From: Rhodovulum sp. MB263
GTDB lineage: Bacteria > Pseudomonadota > Alphaproteobacteria > Rhodobacterales > Rhodobacteraceae
Length of the DNA: 64,000 nucleotides
Assembly: GCF_002073975.1 (NCBI RefSeq)
Contig: NZ_CP020384.1
Coordinates: 248,001 to 312,000 of the forward strand
Direction: 5' to 3'
Within the stretch, counting starts at the first letter, position 1; each line of letters begins with the position of its first letter. Position numbers and translations under genes: made by a program. The notes beneath the pieces are model-generated. The model ran no database searches, was not told where the DNA came from, and was given only the letters and a program-made list of their open reading frames with translations. Below, one piece after another: positions 44,137-52,608 of the stretch.

Positions 44137-44739
44137 TCAGGCCGCGTTTCCAGTCCAGCCATTCCGCACCGCGAGCCGCACCAGCTCGGGCGGCGGGGCC
44201 TTGAAGCGCGTGTAGTCGAACGCCGCCACCGGCTCGGATTGGAAAGCCTCCTCGTCGCCAAAGAGGCGGTCGCAGAAGTTGAGCGCCAAAGCCTCGTCGG
44301 CGGTCATCCAGGTTTCCGCCGCCATCCAGGCGCGGATACGCTCGACCGGATGGCCCGTGGCCCGGGCGTAGGCTTGCGCATAGGTCTCGGAAATCTTGTC
44401 CAGCATGCCCGCCTCGCGGCGCAGGTCGTCTGCGGTTCCCCAGGCGAGATTGGACGGCTCATGGATCATCAGATGCGCCGCGCGGTGCATGGCGATCTCG
44501 GCCGCCCCCATCACCAGGAGCGACGCGGCAGACGCCGCCACGCCCAAGACTTCCACCCGCACCTGCCCATGCTGTTCGAGCTGCGCCAGGATCGCGGCCC
44601 CATCCGAGGCAATCCCGCCATAGGAGTTGACGGCGATCACCACCGGCACGCCCGCATTGTCGTCCAGGAAGGCGCCGATCCGGGGCGGGGTATTCTCGCC
44701 CTCGCCAATCGGCCCGTAGATATGAAGGGTTTCGGTCAT
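44137..44739 (-). CDS. ClpP-related head maturation protease
   Basis: 200 residues, ClpP/crotonase fold. The nucleophile is in LGVAASAASLLVMGA (Ser70), the catalytic His in AHLMIHEPSNLAWG (H93), and the C-terminal ETWMTADEALALNFCDRLFG is the usual motif near the third residue. Such proteases mature phage capsids, which fits the capsid gene in the same element. Its ATG overlaps the stop of a 31-codon ORF (ATGA). Confidence 0.87.
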   Translation of the reverse strand: MTETLHIYGPIGEGENTPPRIGAFLDDNAGVPVVIAVNSYGGIASDGAAILAQLEQHGQVRVEVLGVAASAASLLVMGAAEIAMHRAAHLMIHEPSNLAWGTADDLRREAGMLDKISETYAQAYARATGHPVERIRAWMAAETWMTADEALALNFCDRLFGDEEAFQSEPVAAFDYTRFKAPPPELVRLAVRNGWTGNAA

Positions 44740-44831
44740 TCTGACACCTGAGCTTCGGGGGGCTGTTGCGGTTGCGCCGAGGGAGCGGCGGGGCTCGACC
44801 GCAGGCGTTCCGGATCGGCAAGCCGTCTCAT
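44736..44831 (-). CDS. 31-residue micro-ORF between two element genes
   Basis: MRRLADPERLRSSPAAPSAQ then PQQPPEAQVSE. Pro/Gln/Ala-rich, likely disordered. Its ATG overlaps the preceding gene's stop and its stop overlaps the protease ATG, both by ATGA. The double coupling argues it is translated; product function unknown. Confidence 0.5.
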   Translation of the reverse strand: MRRLADPERLRSSPAAPSAQPQQPPEAQVSE

Positions 44832-45385
44832 GCCGCCACCTCGATTTCCGAGATATGCCGAAGGAACGCGGTCTGATCGCGCGGCGCCATCGCCTCGAAG
44901 GAGGCCAGCGCGAAGGCTTTCAGCTCGGCCCGATTGGCGAGCGAGGCCCAGAACCGGGCTTCCTCCATCCCGCGCAGGAACGGAGGCATGGGCGCCCCGG
45001 CCGCGCGCAGCACCGTGGCCGCCGTCATTTCGGCCTGCTCGGGCTCCAGCGACCGCAACGCCGCATAGGCCAGCGAGGCCCGCTCGCGCGCCGTGAGCCT
45101 TGCGGCCCATACTGCCGAAGCCGCTGCCCAGGCGTCGAAGTCTTCCAGCGTCAGCGCCGCCGCCAGCATCCGAGAGGCGCGGTCGTGCGCGTCAGAGGCG
45201 TATTTCAGCGTTGCCGAGACACCGGCTTTCAAGCTAGAATGGCAGGGAAGTCGGAAGCCTTCACATGCATTTTCAGCGCCGTTGCGGGGACCATCCGCAG
45301 CGGCGTTTTCTTTGGCGCTGTCTCGGGACGGATGGGGAACAAACTGCACCGAATTTGCACGTGCAATCGGCATCCGTTCACGCAT
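44828..45385 (-). CDS. Element hypothetical protein at the attR end
   Basis: 185 residues if starting at ATG 45385 (alternative ATG 45373). The C-terminal ~120 residues are helical and Ala-rich (LTLEDFDAWAAASAVWAARL; ELKAFALASFEAMAPRDQTA) and resemble small phage proteins found before ClpP-type proteases; no known function. The N-terminal 60 residues are poorly structured, so a later start is possible. It lies 48 bp inside attR and begins the chain 44828–44137. Confidence 0.5.
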   Translation of the reverse strand: MRERMPIARANSVQFVPHPSRDSAKENAAADGPRNGAENACEGFRLPCHSSLKAGVSATLKYASDAHDRASRMLAAALTLEDFDAWAAASAVWAARLTARERASLAYAALRSLEPEQAEMTAATVLRAAGAPMPPFLRGMEEARFWASLANRAELKAFALASFEAMAPRDQTAFLRHISEIEVAA

Positions 45386-45432
45386 CGTTCCGCTGCAAGC
45401 CGTAAGAATCTGAATGGCAGACCCTTTTGATA

Positions 45433-45495
45433 CTTGCTGTTTTTTCTGGGGAAGCGTATGTCCGGCGGTGGGACACCCCTCCCCAACGAGGGGCG
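45433..45495. repeat. attR: direct repeat inside the serC leader
   Basis: 63-bp copy of attL, here joined to the intact serC upstream region. It includes the hairpin CCCCTC-CCCAAC-GAGGGG (45476–45493). It also contains TTGCTG and, 17 bp later, TATGTC, a weak promoter-like pair lying wholly within the repeat. Confidence 0.85.
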
Positions 45496-45517
45496 AATAT
45501 CTGGAAGGATACCAGCG
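45446..45517 (+). promoter_or_regulatory. serC leader RNA (serC motif, Rfam RF00517-like)
   Basis: Lies immediately before serC in the lineage where the serC leader family is known. The seen structure is a hairpin CCCCTC/GAGGGG (45476–45493) and a terminal stem CTGG/CCAG (45501–45515) whose loop holds the ribosome-binding site AAGGA. A final stem covering the ribosome-binding site is a described feature of that family, so it could control serC–serA translation. A covariance-model hit was not run. Confidence 0.65.
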
Positions 45518-46672
<1,155 letters not shown>

Positions 46673-46674
46673 CG

Positions 46675-46695
46675 CGAATTTTCGTCGAAAATTCG
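46675..46695 (+). promoter_or_regulatory. Hairpin between serC and serA
   Basis: CGAATTTTC and GAAAATTCG form a perfect 9-bp stem with a 3-nt loop, directly after the serC stop. An AT-rich palindrome in this GC-rich context may act as a partial terminator or as a processing or stability element, setting the serC:serA ratio. Confidence 0.5.
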
Positions 46696-46749
46696 AGGCC
46701 GGGCGAGACGCGCCCGGCCCTTCCCCCATTCCCACGAGGAGTGCCCGAG

Positions 46750-48345
46750 ATGGCCCCCAAGGTTCTCGTTTCCGACAAGCTTTCCGAAACCGCCGTCCAG
46801 ATCTTCCGCGACCGCGGCATCGAGGTCGACTTCCAGCCCGATCTCGGCAAGGATAAGGACAAGCTGCTCGAGGTGATCGGCCAGTATGACGGCCTCGCCA
46901 TCCGCTCTGCCACCAAGGTGACCGAGAAGATCCTCGAAGCCGCCACCAATCTCAAGGTGGTCGGCCGTGCCGGCATCGGCGTCGACAATGTCGACATCCC
47001 GGCCGCCTCGAAGAAGGGCGTGATCGTGATGAACACGCCTTTCGGCAACTCGATCACCACGGCCGAACATGCCATCTCTATGATGATGGCCGTCGCCCGG
47101 CAGATCCCCGAGGCCAATGCCTCGACCCATGCCGGCAAATGGGAGAAATCCCGCTTCATGGGCGTCGAGCTCACCGGCAAGACGCTCGGCCTGATCGGCT
47201 GCGGCAATATCGGCTCGATCGTGGCCGACCGCGCCGTCGGCCTGAAGATGAAGGTTCTGGCCTATGACCCCTTCCTGTCGGAAGAGCGCGCCGACAAGCT
47301 GGGCGTGACTAAGGTCGAGCTGGAGGACCTGTTGCCGAAGGCCGATTTCATCACGCTGCACGTGCCGATGACCGAGAAGACGGCCAACATCCTCTCGGCC
47401 GAGAACCTCGGCAAGACCAAGAAGGGCGTGCGCATCGTCAACTGTGCCCGCGGCGGTCTCGTCGACGAGACGGCGCTGGCCGAGCTGCTGCAATCGGGTC
47501 ATGTCGCGGGCGCGGCCTTCGACGTCTTCGCCGTGGAGCCGGCCAAGGACAACGTGCTGTTCAACCTGCCCAACGTGGTCTGCACCCCGCATCTGGGCGC
47601 CTCGACCACCGAGGCCCAGGAAAACGTGGCCCTGCAGGTCGCCGAGCAGATGTCCGACTATCTGCTGACCGGCGCGGTCACCAATGCGATCAACATGCCC
47701 TCGATCACCGCCGAAGAGGCGAAGGTCATGGGCCCCTGGATCAAGCTCGCGGGCCATATCGGCGCCTTCATCGGCCAGATGACCGACGAACCGGTCAAGG
47801 CGATCAACGTGCTCTATGACGGCTTCGCCGCCGAGATGAACACCGCCGCCCTGAATGCCGCCGCCATTGCCGGGGTGATGAAGCAGGCCAATCCGACCGT
47901 GAACATGGTCTCGGCCCCGATCGTCGCCAAGGAGCGTGGCATCGCGATCTCGACCACGACCCAGGGCAAGTCGGGCACCTTCGACGGCTATGTCAAGATG
48001 ACCGTCGTCACCGCCAAGCGCGAACGTTCGATCGCCGGCACCGTGTTCTCGGACGGCAAGCCGCGCTTCATCCAGATCAAGGGCATCAATATCGATGCCG
48101 AGATCGGCGAGCACATGCTCTACACCACCAACCGCGACGTGCCGGGCATCATCGGTGCGCTGGGCGCGGCGATGGGCGCGCATGGGGTCAATATCGCGAA
48201 CTTCACGCTCGGCCGCACCAAGGTCGGCGAGGATGCCATCGCGCTGATGTATCTCGACCAGCCGATGCCCGCCCATGTGGTCGAGGAGCTCGAGAAGACC
48301 GGCCTGTTCCAGCAGGTGCGCCCGCTGGAATTCGAGATCGGCTGA
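46750..48345 (+). CDS. serA: D-3-phosphoglycerate dehydrogenase
   Basis: 531 residues, first committed step of serine synthesis. NAD-binding region LGLIGCGNIGSIVADRA, catalytic Arg/Glu/His in IVNCARGGLVDETAL and VCTPHLGASTTEAQENVA. The long form has a central regulatory (ASB) domain and a C-terminal ACT domain (VPGIIGALGAAMGAHGVNIA). ATG at 46750 behind ACGAGGAGTG. In an operon with serC, terminated by the hairpin at 48368–48398. Confidence 0.96.
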   Translation: MAPKVLVSDKLSETAVQIFRDRGIEVDFQPDLGKDKDKLLEVIGQYDGLAIRSATKVTEKILEAATNLKVVGRAGIGVDNVDIPAASKKGVIVMNTPFGNSITTAEHAISMMMAVARQIPEANASTHAGKWEKSRFMGVELTGKTLGLIGCGNIGSIVADRAVGLKMKVLAYDPFLSEERADKLGVTKVELEDLLPKADFITLHVPMTEKTANILSAENLGKTKKGVRIVNCARGGLVDETALAELLQSGHVAGAAFDVFAVEPAKDNVLFNLPNVVCTPHLGASTTEAQENVALQVAEQMSDYLLTGAVTNAINMPSITAEEAKVMGPWIKLAGHIGAFIGQMTDEPVKAINVLYDGFAAEMNTAALNAAAIAGVMKQANPTVNMVSAPIVAKERGIAISTTTQGKSGTFDGYVKMTVVTAKRERSIAGTVFSDGKPRFIQIKGINIDAEIGEHMLYTTNRDVPGIIGALGAAMGAHGVNIANFTLGRTKVGEDAIALMYLDQPMPAHVVEELEKTGLFQQVRPLEFEIG

Positions 48346-48367
48346 CCCGCGCCGGATTGACAGTCCG

Positions 48368-48398
48368 GGGGCCTGCCGCAGACCCTGCGGCGGGCCCC
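48368..48398 (+). terminator. Strong terminator after serA
   Basis: GGGGCCTGCCGCAG pairs with CTGCGGCGGGCCCC over 14 bp (one T·G wobble) with loop ACC, followed by TTGCCTTTTC. The best intrinsic terminator in the window; it separates serC–serA from the phosphoesterase gene. Confidence 0.8.
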
Positions 48399-48420
48399 TT
48401 GCCTTTTCAGGAGAGCTTTC

Positions 48421-49188
48421 ATGTCACTCAGCTATGCCATCGGCGATATCCATGGCCAGCGGGCGCGGCTCGAGGCGGCGCATGCGCTGATCGCCGAGGA
48501 CCGGGAGCGGGTCGGCGATGCCCGGGCGCCGGTGATCCATCTCGGCGATTATGTCGATCGCGGACCCGACAGCCGCGGCGTGCTCGATCTGCTGATCGAG
48601 GGCCGGGCCGCGGGGCGCCCCTGGATCTGCCTGCTGGGCAACCACGATCGCTGGATGCAGCATTTCCTGCGCCCCGGCTGCGAGCCCGAACCGGCGCGGC
48701 CCGATATGCTCTGGCTCGAGGATGCGGTCGGCGGGCGGGCGACGCTGGCCTCCTACGGTGTCGAGGCGGATCCGCATCGCGCGCTCGATGCGATCCATGC
48801 CGAGGCCCGGGCGGCGGTGCCCTCTGCGCATCTGGAGTTTCTCGCGGGGCTTCTGCCCTGCTTCCGCCATGGCGAGGCGTTCTTCTGCCATGCCGGCATC
48901 CGGCCCGGCGTGCCGCTCGAGGCACAGAACGTCACCGACCTGATCTGGATCCGTGGCGAGTTTCACCGCGATACCCGCGAGCATGGCGCATTGGTCGTGC
49001 ATGGCCATACGCCGGTCGACCGGGTCACCCATTTCGGCAACCGGGTCAATCTCGATACCGGTGCGGGCTATGGCCGGCCGCTCTCTGTCGTGGCGATAGA
49101 GGGCCGCAAGGCGTATCTGCTGACCCCCGGCGGGCGGGTGGCCGTGCCGCCGGAGATGCCGCCCGAGGCGCGCTGCCAGGCCGGGTGA
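48421..49188 (+). CDS. Serine/threonine-type metallophosphoesterase
   Basis: 255 residues. All metal-binding blocks of the PPP-type phosphoesterases are present: AIGDIHGQRARL, HLGDYVDRGPDSRG, LLGNHDRWMQ and VVHGHTPVDRV, with a His in FFCHAGIRPGV. Similar bacterial proteins dephosphorylate proteins or diadenosine tetraphosphate; which one is unknown. ATG at 48421 with AGGAGAG upstream. Confidence 0.9.
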   Translation: MSLSYAIGDIHGQRARLEAAHALIAEDRERVGDARAPVIHLGDYVDRGPDSRGVLDLLIEGRAAGRPWICLLGNHDRWMQHFLRPGCEPEPARPDMLWLEDAVGGRATLASYGVEADPHRALDAIHAEARAAVPSAHLEFLAGLLPCFRHGEAFFCHAGIRPGVPLEAQNVTDLIWIRGEFHRDTREHGALVVHGHTPVDRVTHFGNRVNLDTGAGYGRPLSVVAIEGRKAYLLTPGGRVAVPPEMPPEARCQAG

Positions 49189-49285
49189 GGCCCGGCGGCC
49201 CGCCCTTGGGAAAACCGAGCCGGGGCAAGCCGGTTCCGGGAAAACCCGCTCCCCCTGCCGGGACGGATCGGCTAAGACCGGCGCC

Positions 49286-49843
49286 ATGACCCAGATCGAC
49301 CCTTCCACCCTGCACGATCCCGGCGGCAAGACCCGCTGGTCGTTGCCCCCGGGCATGCGCGGCAGCGCCGTCTTTTCGCCCTGCGGGCGCTACCGGACCC
49401 GGCTCGAGCGCGACTGGACGGCGGCGGGCCAGACCCCCCGCACCATCCTGTTCTGCGGCATGAACCCCTCGACCGCCGATGCGCTGGTGCAGGACAATAC
49501 CTGCGCCAAGGAGACAAGGCGCGCCGCGGCGCTGGGCTTCACCCGCTATCTCAAGGGCAATGTGCTGGATTATCGCGTCACCAACCCGAAGGACCTGCCG
49601 AAGGACCCGGGCCTTGCCTGCAGCGCCGAGAACCTGCCCGCGATCCTGTCCATGGCCCGCGAGGCCGAGCTGGTGGTGATGGCTTATGGCCGGCTTCACA
49701 AGCGCTATGCCGGGGTGGTCGGGGGCATCATCGCCGCGCTGCGCGAGACCGGAAAGCCGCTTTACTGCTTCGGTCTCAATCAGGACGGCTCGGCCAAGCA
49801 CCCGCTTTACCTGCGCAACGACGCGCCGCTTCTGCCGTTCTGA
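49286..49843 (+). CDS. DUF1643 family protein
   Basis: 185 residues. ILFCGMNPSTADALVQDNTC and YRVTNPKDLPKD are the DUF1643 signatures. Family function is not known; the fold has been compared to uracil-DNA-glycosylase-like domains, but this is not certain for this protein. Its stop is 3 bp from the stop of the opposing VWA gene. Confidence 0.82.
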   Translation: MTQIDPSTLHDPGGKTRWSLPPGMRGSAVFSPCGRYRTRLERDWTAAGQTPRTILFCGMNPSTADALVQDNTCAKETRRAAALGFTRYLKGNVLDYRVTNPKDLPKDPGLACSAENLPAILSMAREAELVVMAYGRLHKRYAGVVGGIIAALRETGKPLYCFGLNQDGSAKHPLYLRNDAPLLPF

Positions 49844-49846
49844 GCC

Positions 49847-51229
49847 TCAGCGCGCCAGCGACAGCACCCGGCCGAAGGGCGCCCCCGAGGGCGGGGGCTC
49901 GCCCGGTACCGCCCAGATCACCGGCAGCCGCCGGGGCGGGGGCGGCCCGAACGGGCCCATCAGGTCGGTCAGCATCACCACCGCCGACGGGCCGAGCGCC
50001 AGTGCCTCTTCCATGACCTGGATGAAGGAGGTGCCGCCCGCGCGCGAGAACAGCACATCGGTGATCCGCCCCTCCCAGATGCCGCCGCCCATGACATGGC
50101 GGCCATGGACCCTGGTGTCGAAGACCAGCACATGGGTCTCGGCGCCGCTGCGCTTGGAAATCGCCGCCACCTCGGCCGCGAACTTGGCCAGCAGCACCGG
50201 CTCGACCGAACCAGAGCTGTCGATGCCGACCACGATCCGCGGGATCTCGCGGGCGCGGGACCAGGCGAATTCGAAGGCGGGTTCGGGGGCGCCGGTCGCG
50301 CGGGCATCGCTGTCGCGGGCGATCCAGCGCCGGGCCGGGCGGGTGGTCTGCGGCGCCGGCCGGATCATCACGGCGCGGCTGACCAGCGCCCGCAGATGCC
50401 GCTCCCAGGGGGTGTGGACCTCGGGCAGATCGGCCAGACGGTGGCCGAGCATGCCGAGCCCGAAGCCCGCGACCCGCCCGGCCTCCATCGCCCGGGCCAC
50501 GCGCTGGCGCCATTCAGCCTCTTCCTCGCTGCCCCCGCCCTGATCGCCCTCGTCGCCCGCGGTCTCGATATCGGGGGCAAAGCCCTGCTGCCGGGCATAG
50601 TCGCGCGCCGCCTCGGCCACCGCGCCGCCGGGCCGGGGGCGGCTGTCTCCGGCCGTGCCCCGGCCCTTGCCCTCGGCTTCGCCCGCGCCCCGGCCGGTGT
50701 CGCCCGGCGGCGACCGGTCGACAAGGCGCAGACGGCTGCGCGGCGGCGGCGCCTCGGCCTCGAAGAGCCGCAGATAAAGCCGTTCGGCATCGTAGCGCGT
50801 CACCGCCTCTTCGCCGCCCATCTCCTCGCGGGCGGCGGTCTTCAGCAGCCCGGTCAGTCTGACCGCCGGGCGCGGCAGGATAAAGCCGGTCAGCATCAGC
50901 GTCTCGTTGACGATGGAATCGGTCGCGAGGTTGAACAGCTCGGCATCGAAGCGGTCGCCGAACCGCGCCTGCATGGCCTGCGACCGGGCGGCATGACGGA
51001 AGGCGACATGCAGGATGTGATGGGCCGCGAGCCCGATCTGCTCGGGCAGGCTCAGCGCCTCGAAGCCGGGCCCATAGCGGATCGCCTGGCCGTCGGTCCA
51101 GGCCGCGTCGGCGCGCGCGTCGCTGTCGCGATGGCTGCACCACAGCGCCAGCGCGGCGAAGGCCGGGTCCTGCTCGGCCAGCTTCTGCAGCGCGCGGGTG
51201 GCGCGGCGGGAATGGCCCGATGGCTCCAT
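49847..51229 (-). CDS. VWA-like protein with DUF2201 putative metallopeptidase domain
   Basis: 460 residues. The N-terminal ~200 residues match DUF2201; its zinc-type motif reads AAHHILHVAFRH, with His where an HExxH peptidase has Glu. A Gly/Glu-rich linker leads to a C-terminal VWA-like domain with MIDAS-type residues (VVGIDSSGSVEPVLLAKF, MLTDLMG). Together with the upstream MoxR ATPase, it makes a MoxR–VWA pair, a chaperone-like system for assembling protein or metal complexes. Start 1 nt after the MoxR stop. Confidence 0.82.
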   Translation of the reverse strand: MEPSGHSRRATRALQKLAEQDPAFAALALWCSHRDSDARADAAWTDGQAIRYGPGFEALSLPEQIGLAAHHILHVAFRHAARSQAMQARFGDRFDAELFNLATDSIVNETLMLTGFILPRPAVRLTGLLKTAAREEMGGEEAVTRYDAERLYLRLFEAEAPPPRSRLRLVDRSPPGDTGRGAGEAEGKGRGTAGDSRPRPGGAVAEAARDYARQQGFAPDIETAGDEGDQGGGSEEEAEWRQRVARAMEAGRVAGFGLGMLGHRLADLPEVHTPWERHLRALVSRAVMIRPAPQTTRPARRWIARDSDARATGAPEPAFEFAWSRAREIPRIVVGIDSSGSVEPVLLAKFAAEVAAISKRSGAETHVLVFDTRVHGRHVMGGGIWEGRITDVLFSRAGGTSFIQVMEEALALGPSAVVMLTDLMGPFGPPPPRRLPVIWAVPGEPPPSGAPFGRVLSLAR

Positions 51230-51230
51230 C

Positions 51231-52346
51231 TCAGAGCCCCGCCGCCTTCCGCTCGGCGGCATAGGCGCGATAGGCCTCGTTGCCGAGGAAATGCTCGCCC
51301 AGCCCGATCTCGAGCCCCTTCCGGATCAGCCCCTCGAAGCCATAGGTGCAAAGCTCGCCCAGAGGCATCCGCGCGAAGGCCTCGTCGGGGCGGTGGCGGG
51401 CCAGGTTCCGGATCTCGGCCATGCAGTCGATCACTTGCTGGACATTGCGCGCATCGAGCACCCCGATCAGCCCGTAGATCAGCGCGTTCAGCCCGTGCAT
51501 CGAGGCCGGATAGAGCGCGATCCGCGCCTTGCGGTCGGCCTCGAGCATCTCCTGCACCTGCACCGTCGCCGCGATGTCATCGGCGATCAGCGCGAATTCG
51601 GCCGCGACCGCCTCGCCGACCGTGCCCGCGATCAGCACGTTGCGCAGCCGCCGCTCGGCGACGGCGCCCATGATCTGGCTCACCCGTTCCCAGCTGCGGG
51701 GCGTGGTGGCGATCAGATGGCCCTCGGCCACCGCGCGCTCGGTGGTGTCCAGAAGGTCGGGCCTTGTCTTGATGAAGGCCACGACACTGGCATCGAGCCC
51801 CCTCGGCACCGCGTAGTTGTCAAGCCAGTCGCCGGCGGCGGCCTGCACATGCAGATGGATCAGCCGGTCGGAGAGCGCGGTGTTCATCTGATAGGCGATG
51901 GCGCCATCCTCGACGGTATTGCCGGCCGCCACGATGAACACGGTCCCGGGCAGCACATGCCGCCCGACCCGGCGTTCCTGCAACAGCCCGTAGACCGTGG
52001 GCTGCAGCATCGGCGAGGCCGCGGTCAACTCGTCGAGAAACAGGATCGAGGGCTCGGCCGGGTCGTCGGGCAGGTCCTCGGGACGATACCAGCGGGTCTT
52101 GCGGGTCTCGTGGTCGTAATAGGGCAGGCCGCGCAGGTCCTGCGGCTCGATGGTGGTCAGCCGCAGATCGAAGAGCCGGGCGCCGATCTCGCGCGCGAGC
52201 TGCTCGACCACCTGGGTCTTGCCCACGCCGGGCCGCCCGTGCAGCATGTAGGAGGCCGTGATATGCCCGGCCTTCTGCGCCTCCCATCCGGCACGCAGTA
52301 CATCGAGTGCCTCGCCGGCCGGCACGGTCATCGCATTTACGCTCAT
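51231..52346 (-). CDS. MoxR-family AAA ATPase
   Basis: 371 residues. Walker A LHGRPGVGKTQVVEQLA, Walker B PSILFLDELTAASPMLQPTV, and sensor VFIVAAGNTVEDGA are typical of MoxR/CbbQ-like AAA proteins that act with a VWA partner. It is directly followed by that partner on the same strand, separated by one base. The client protein is not identifiable. Confidence 0.9.
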   Translation of the reverse strand: MSVNAMTVPAGEALDVLRAGWEAQKAGHITASYMLHGRPGVGKTQVVEQLAREIGARLFDLRLTTIEPQDLRGLPYYDHETRKTRWYRPEDLPDDPAEPSILFLDELTAASPMLQPTVYGLLQERRVGRHVLPGTVFIVAAGNTVEDGAIAYQMNTALSDRLIHLHVQAAAGDWLDNYAVPRGLDASVVAFIKTRPDLLDTTERAVAEGHLIATTPRSWERVSQIMGAVAERRLRNVLIAGTVGEAVAAEFALIADDIAATVQVQEMLEADRKARIALYPASMHGLNALIYGLIGVLDARNVQQVIDCMAEIRNLARHRPDEAFARMPLGELCTYGFEGLIRKGLEIGLGEHFLGNEAYRAYAAERKAAGL

Positions 52347-52608
52347 ACTGCCTCCTGTGTTGTCCCCGCCCTGTTCAACCTAGCGCGGCATGCGGCCGGA
52401 TCACGTGGTGGGATCACGGGGCCTGATCATGGGGGCGGGGCATCGGGCCGGACCAATGGGCCTGCGGGCTCGGGGCACGGTGGCTCGGGGCACGGGGGCT
52501 CATCACGCGGTTGTGCGGCTTGCCGGGCCGGGCTCTGTGCCTATGTCACATCCAGGCGGGGGCCGGGTCGCTATGCGATCTGCAAGCGTTTTGCAAAGGA
52601 TTGCCCGC

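Larger units (their letters stand above)
35503..45495. mobile_element. 9.9-kb integrated phage-like satellite element in the serC leader
   Basis: Bounded by 62- and 63-bp direct repeats (35503–35564, 45433–45495) that differ by one substitution and one C. The tyrosine integrase lies directly inside the left repeat. Inside, nearly all genes are on the minus strand: integrase, HTH/excisionase-like, small ORFs, MerR-like regulator, Abi_C and HEPN genes, capsid protein, RepA-like helicase, ClpP-type protease, and hypothetical genes; only a small XRE regulator is plus. G+C is visibly lower than the host in the left half. No terminase, portal, tail or lysis gene was found, so it is too small to be a complete phage. 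Confidence 0.85.

Noticed and set aside
45355-45366. Perfect palindrome TTGCACGTGCAA as an operator near attR
   Set aside because: It falls inside the presumed coding region of the 185-residue gene; a single 12-bp palindrome is not enough without a revised start site.
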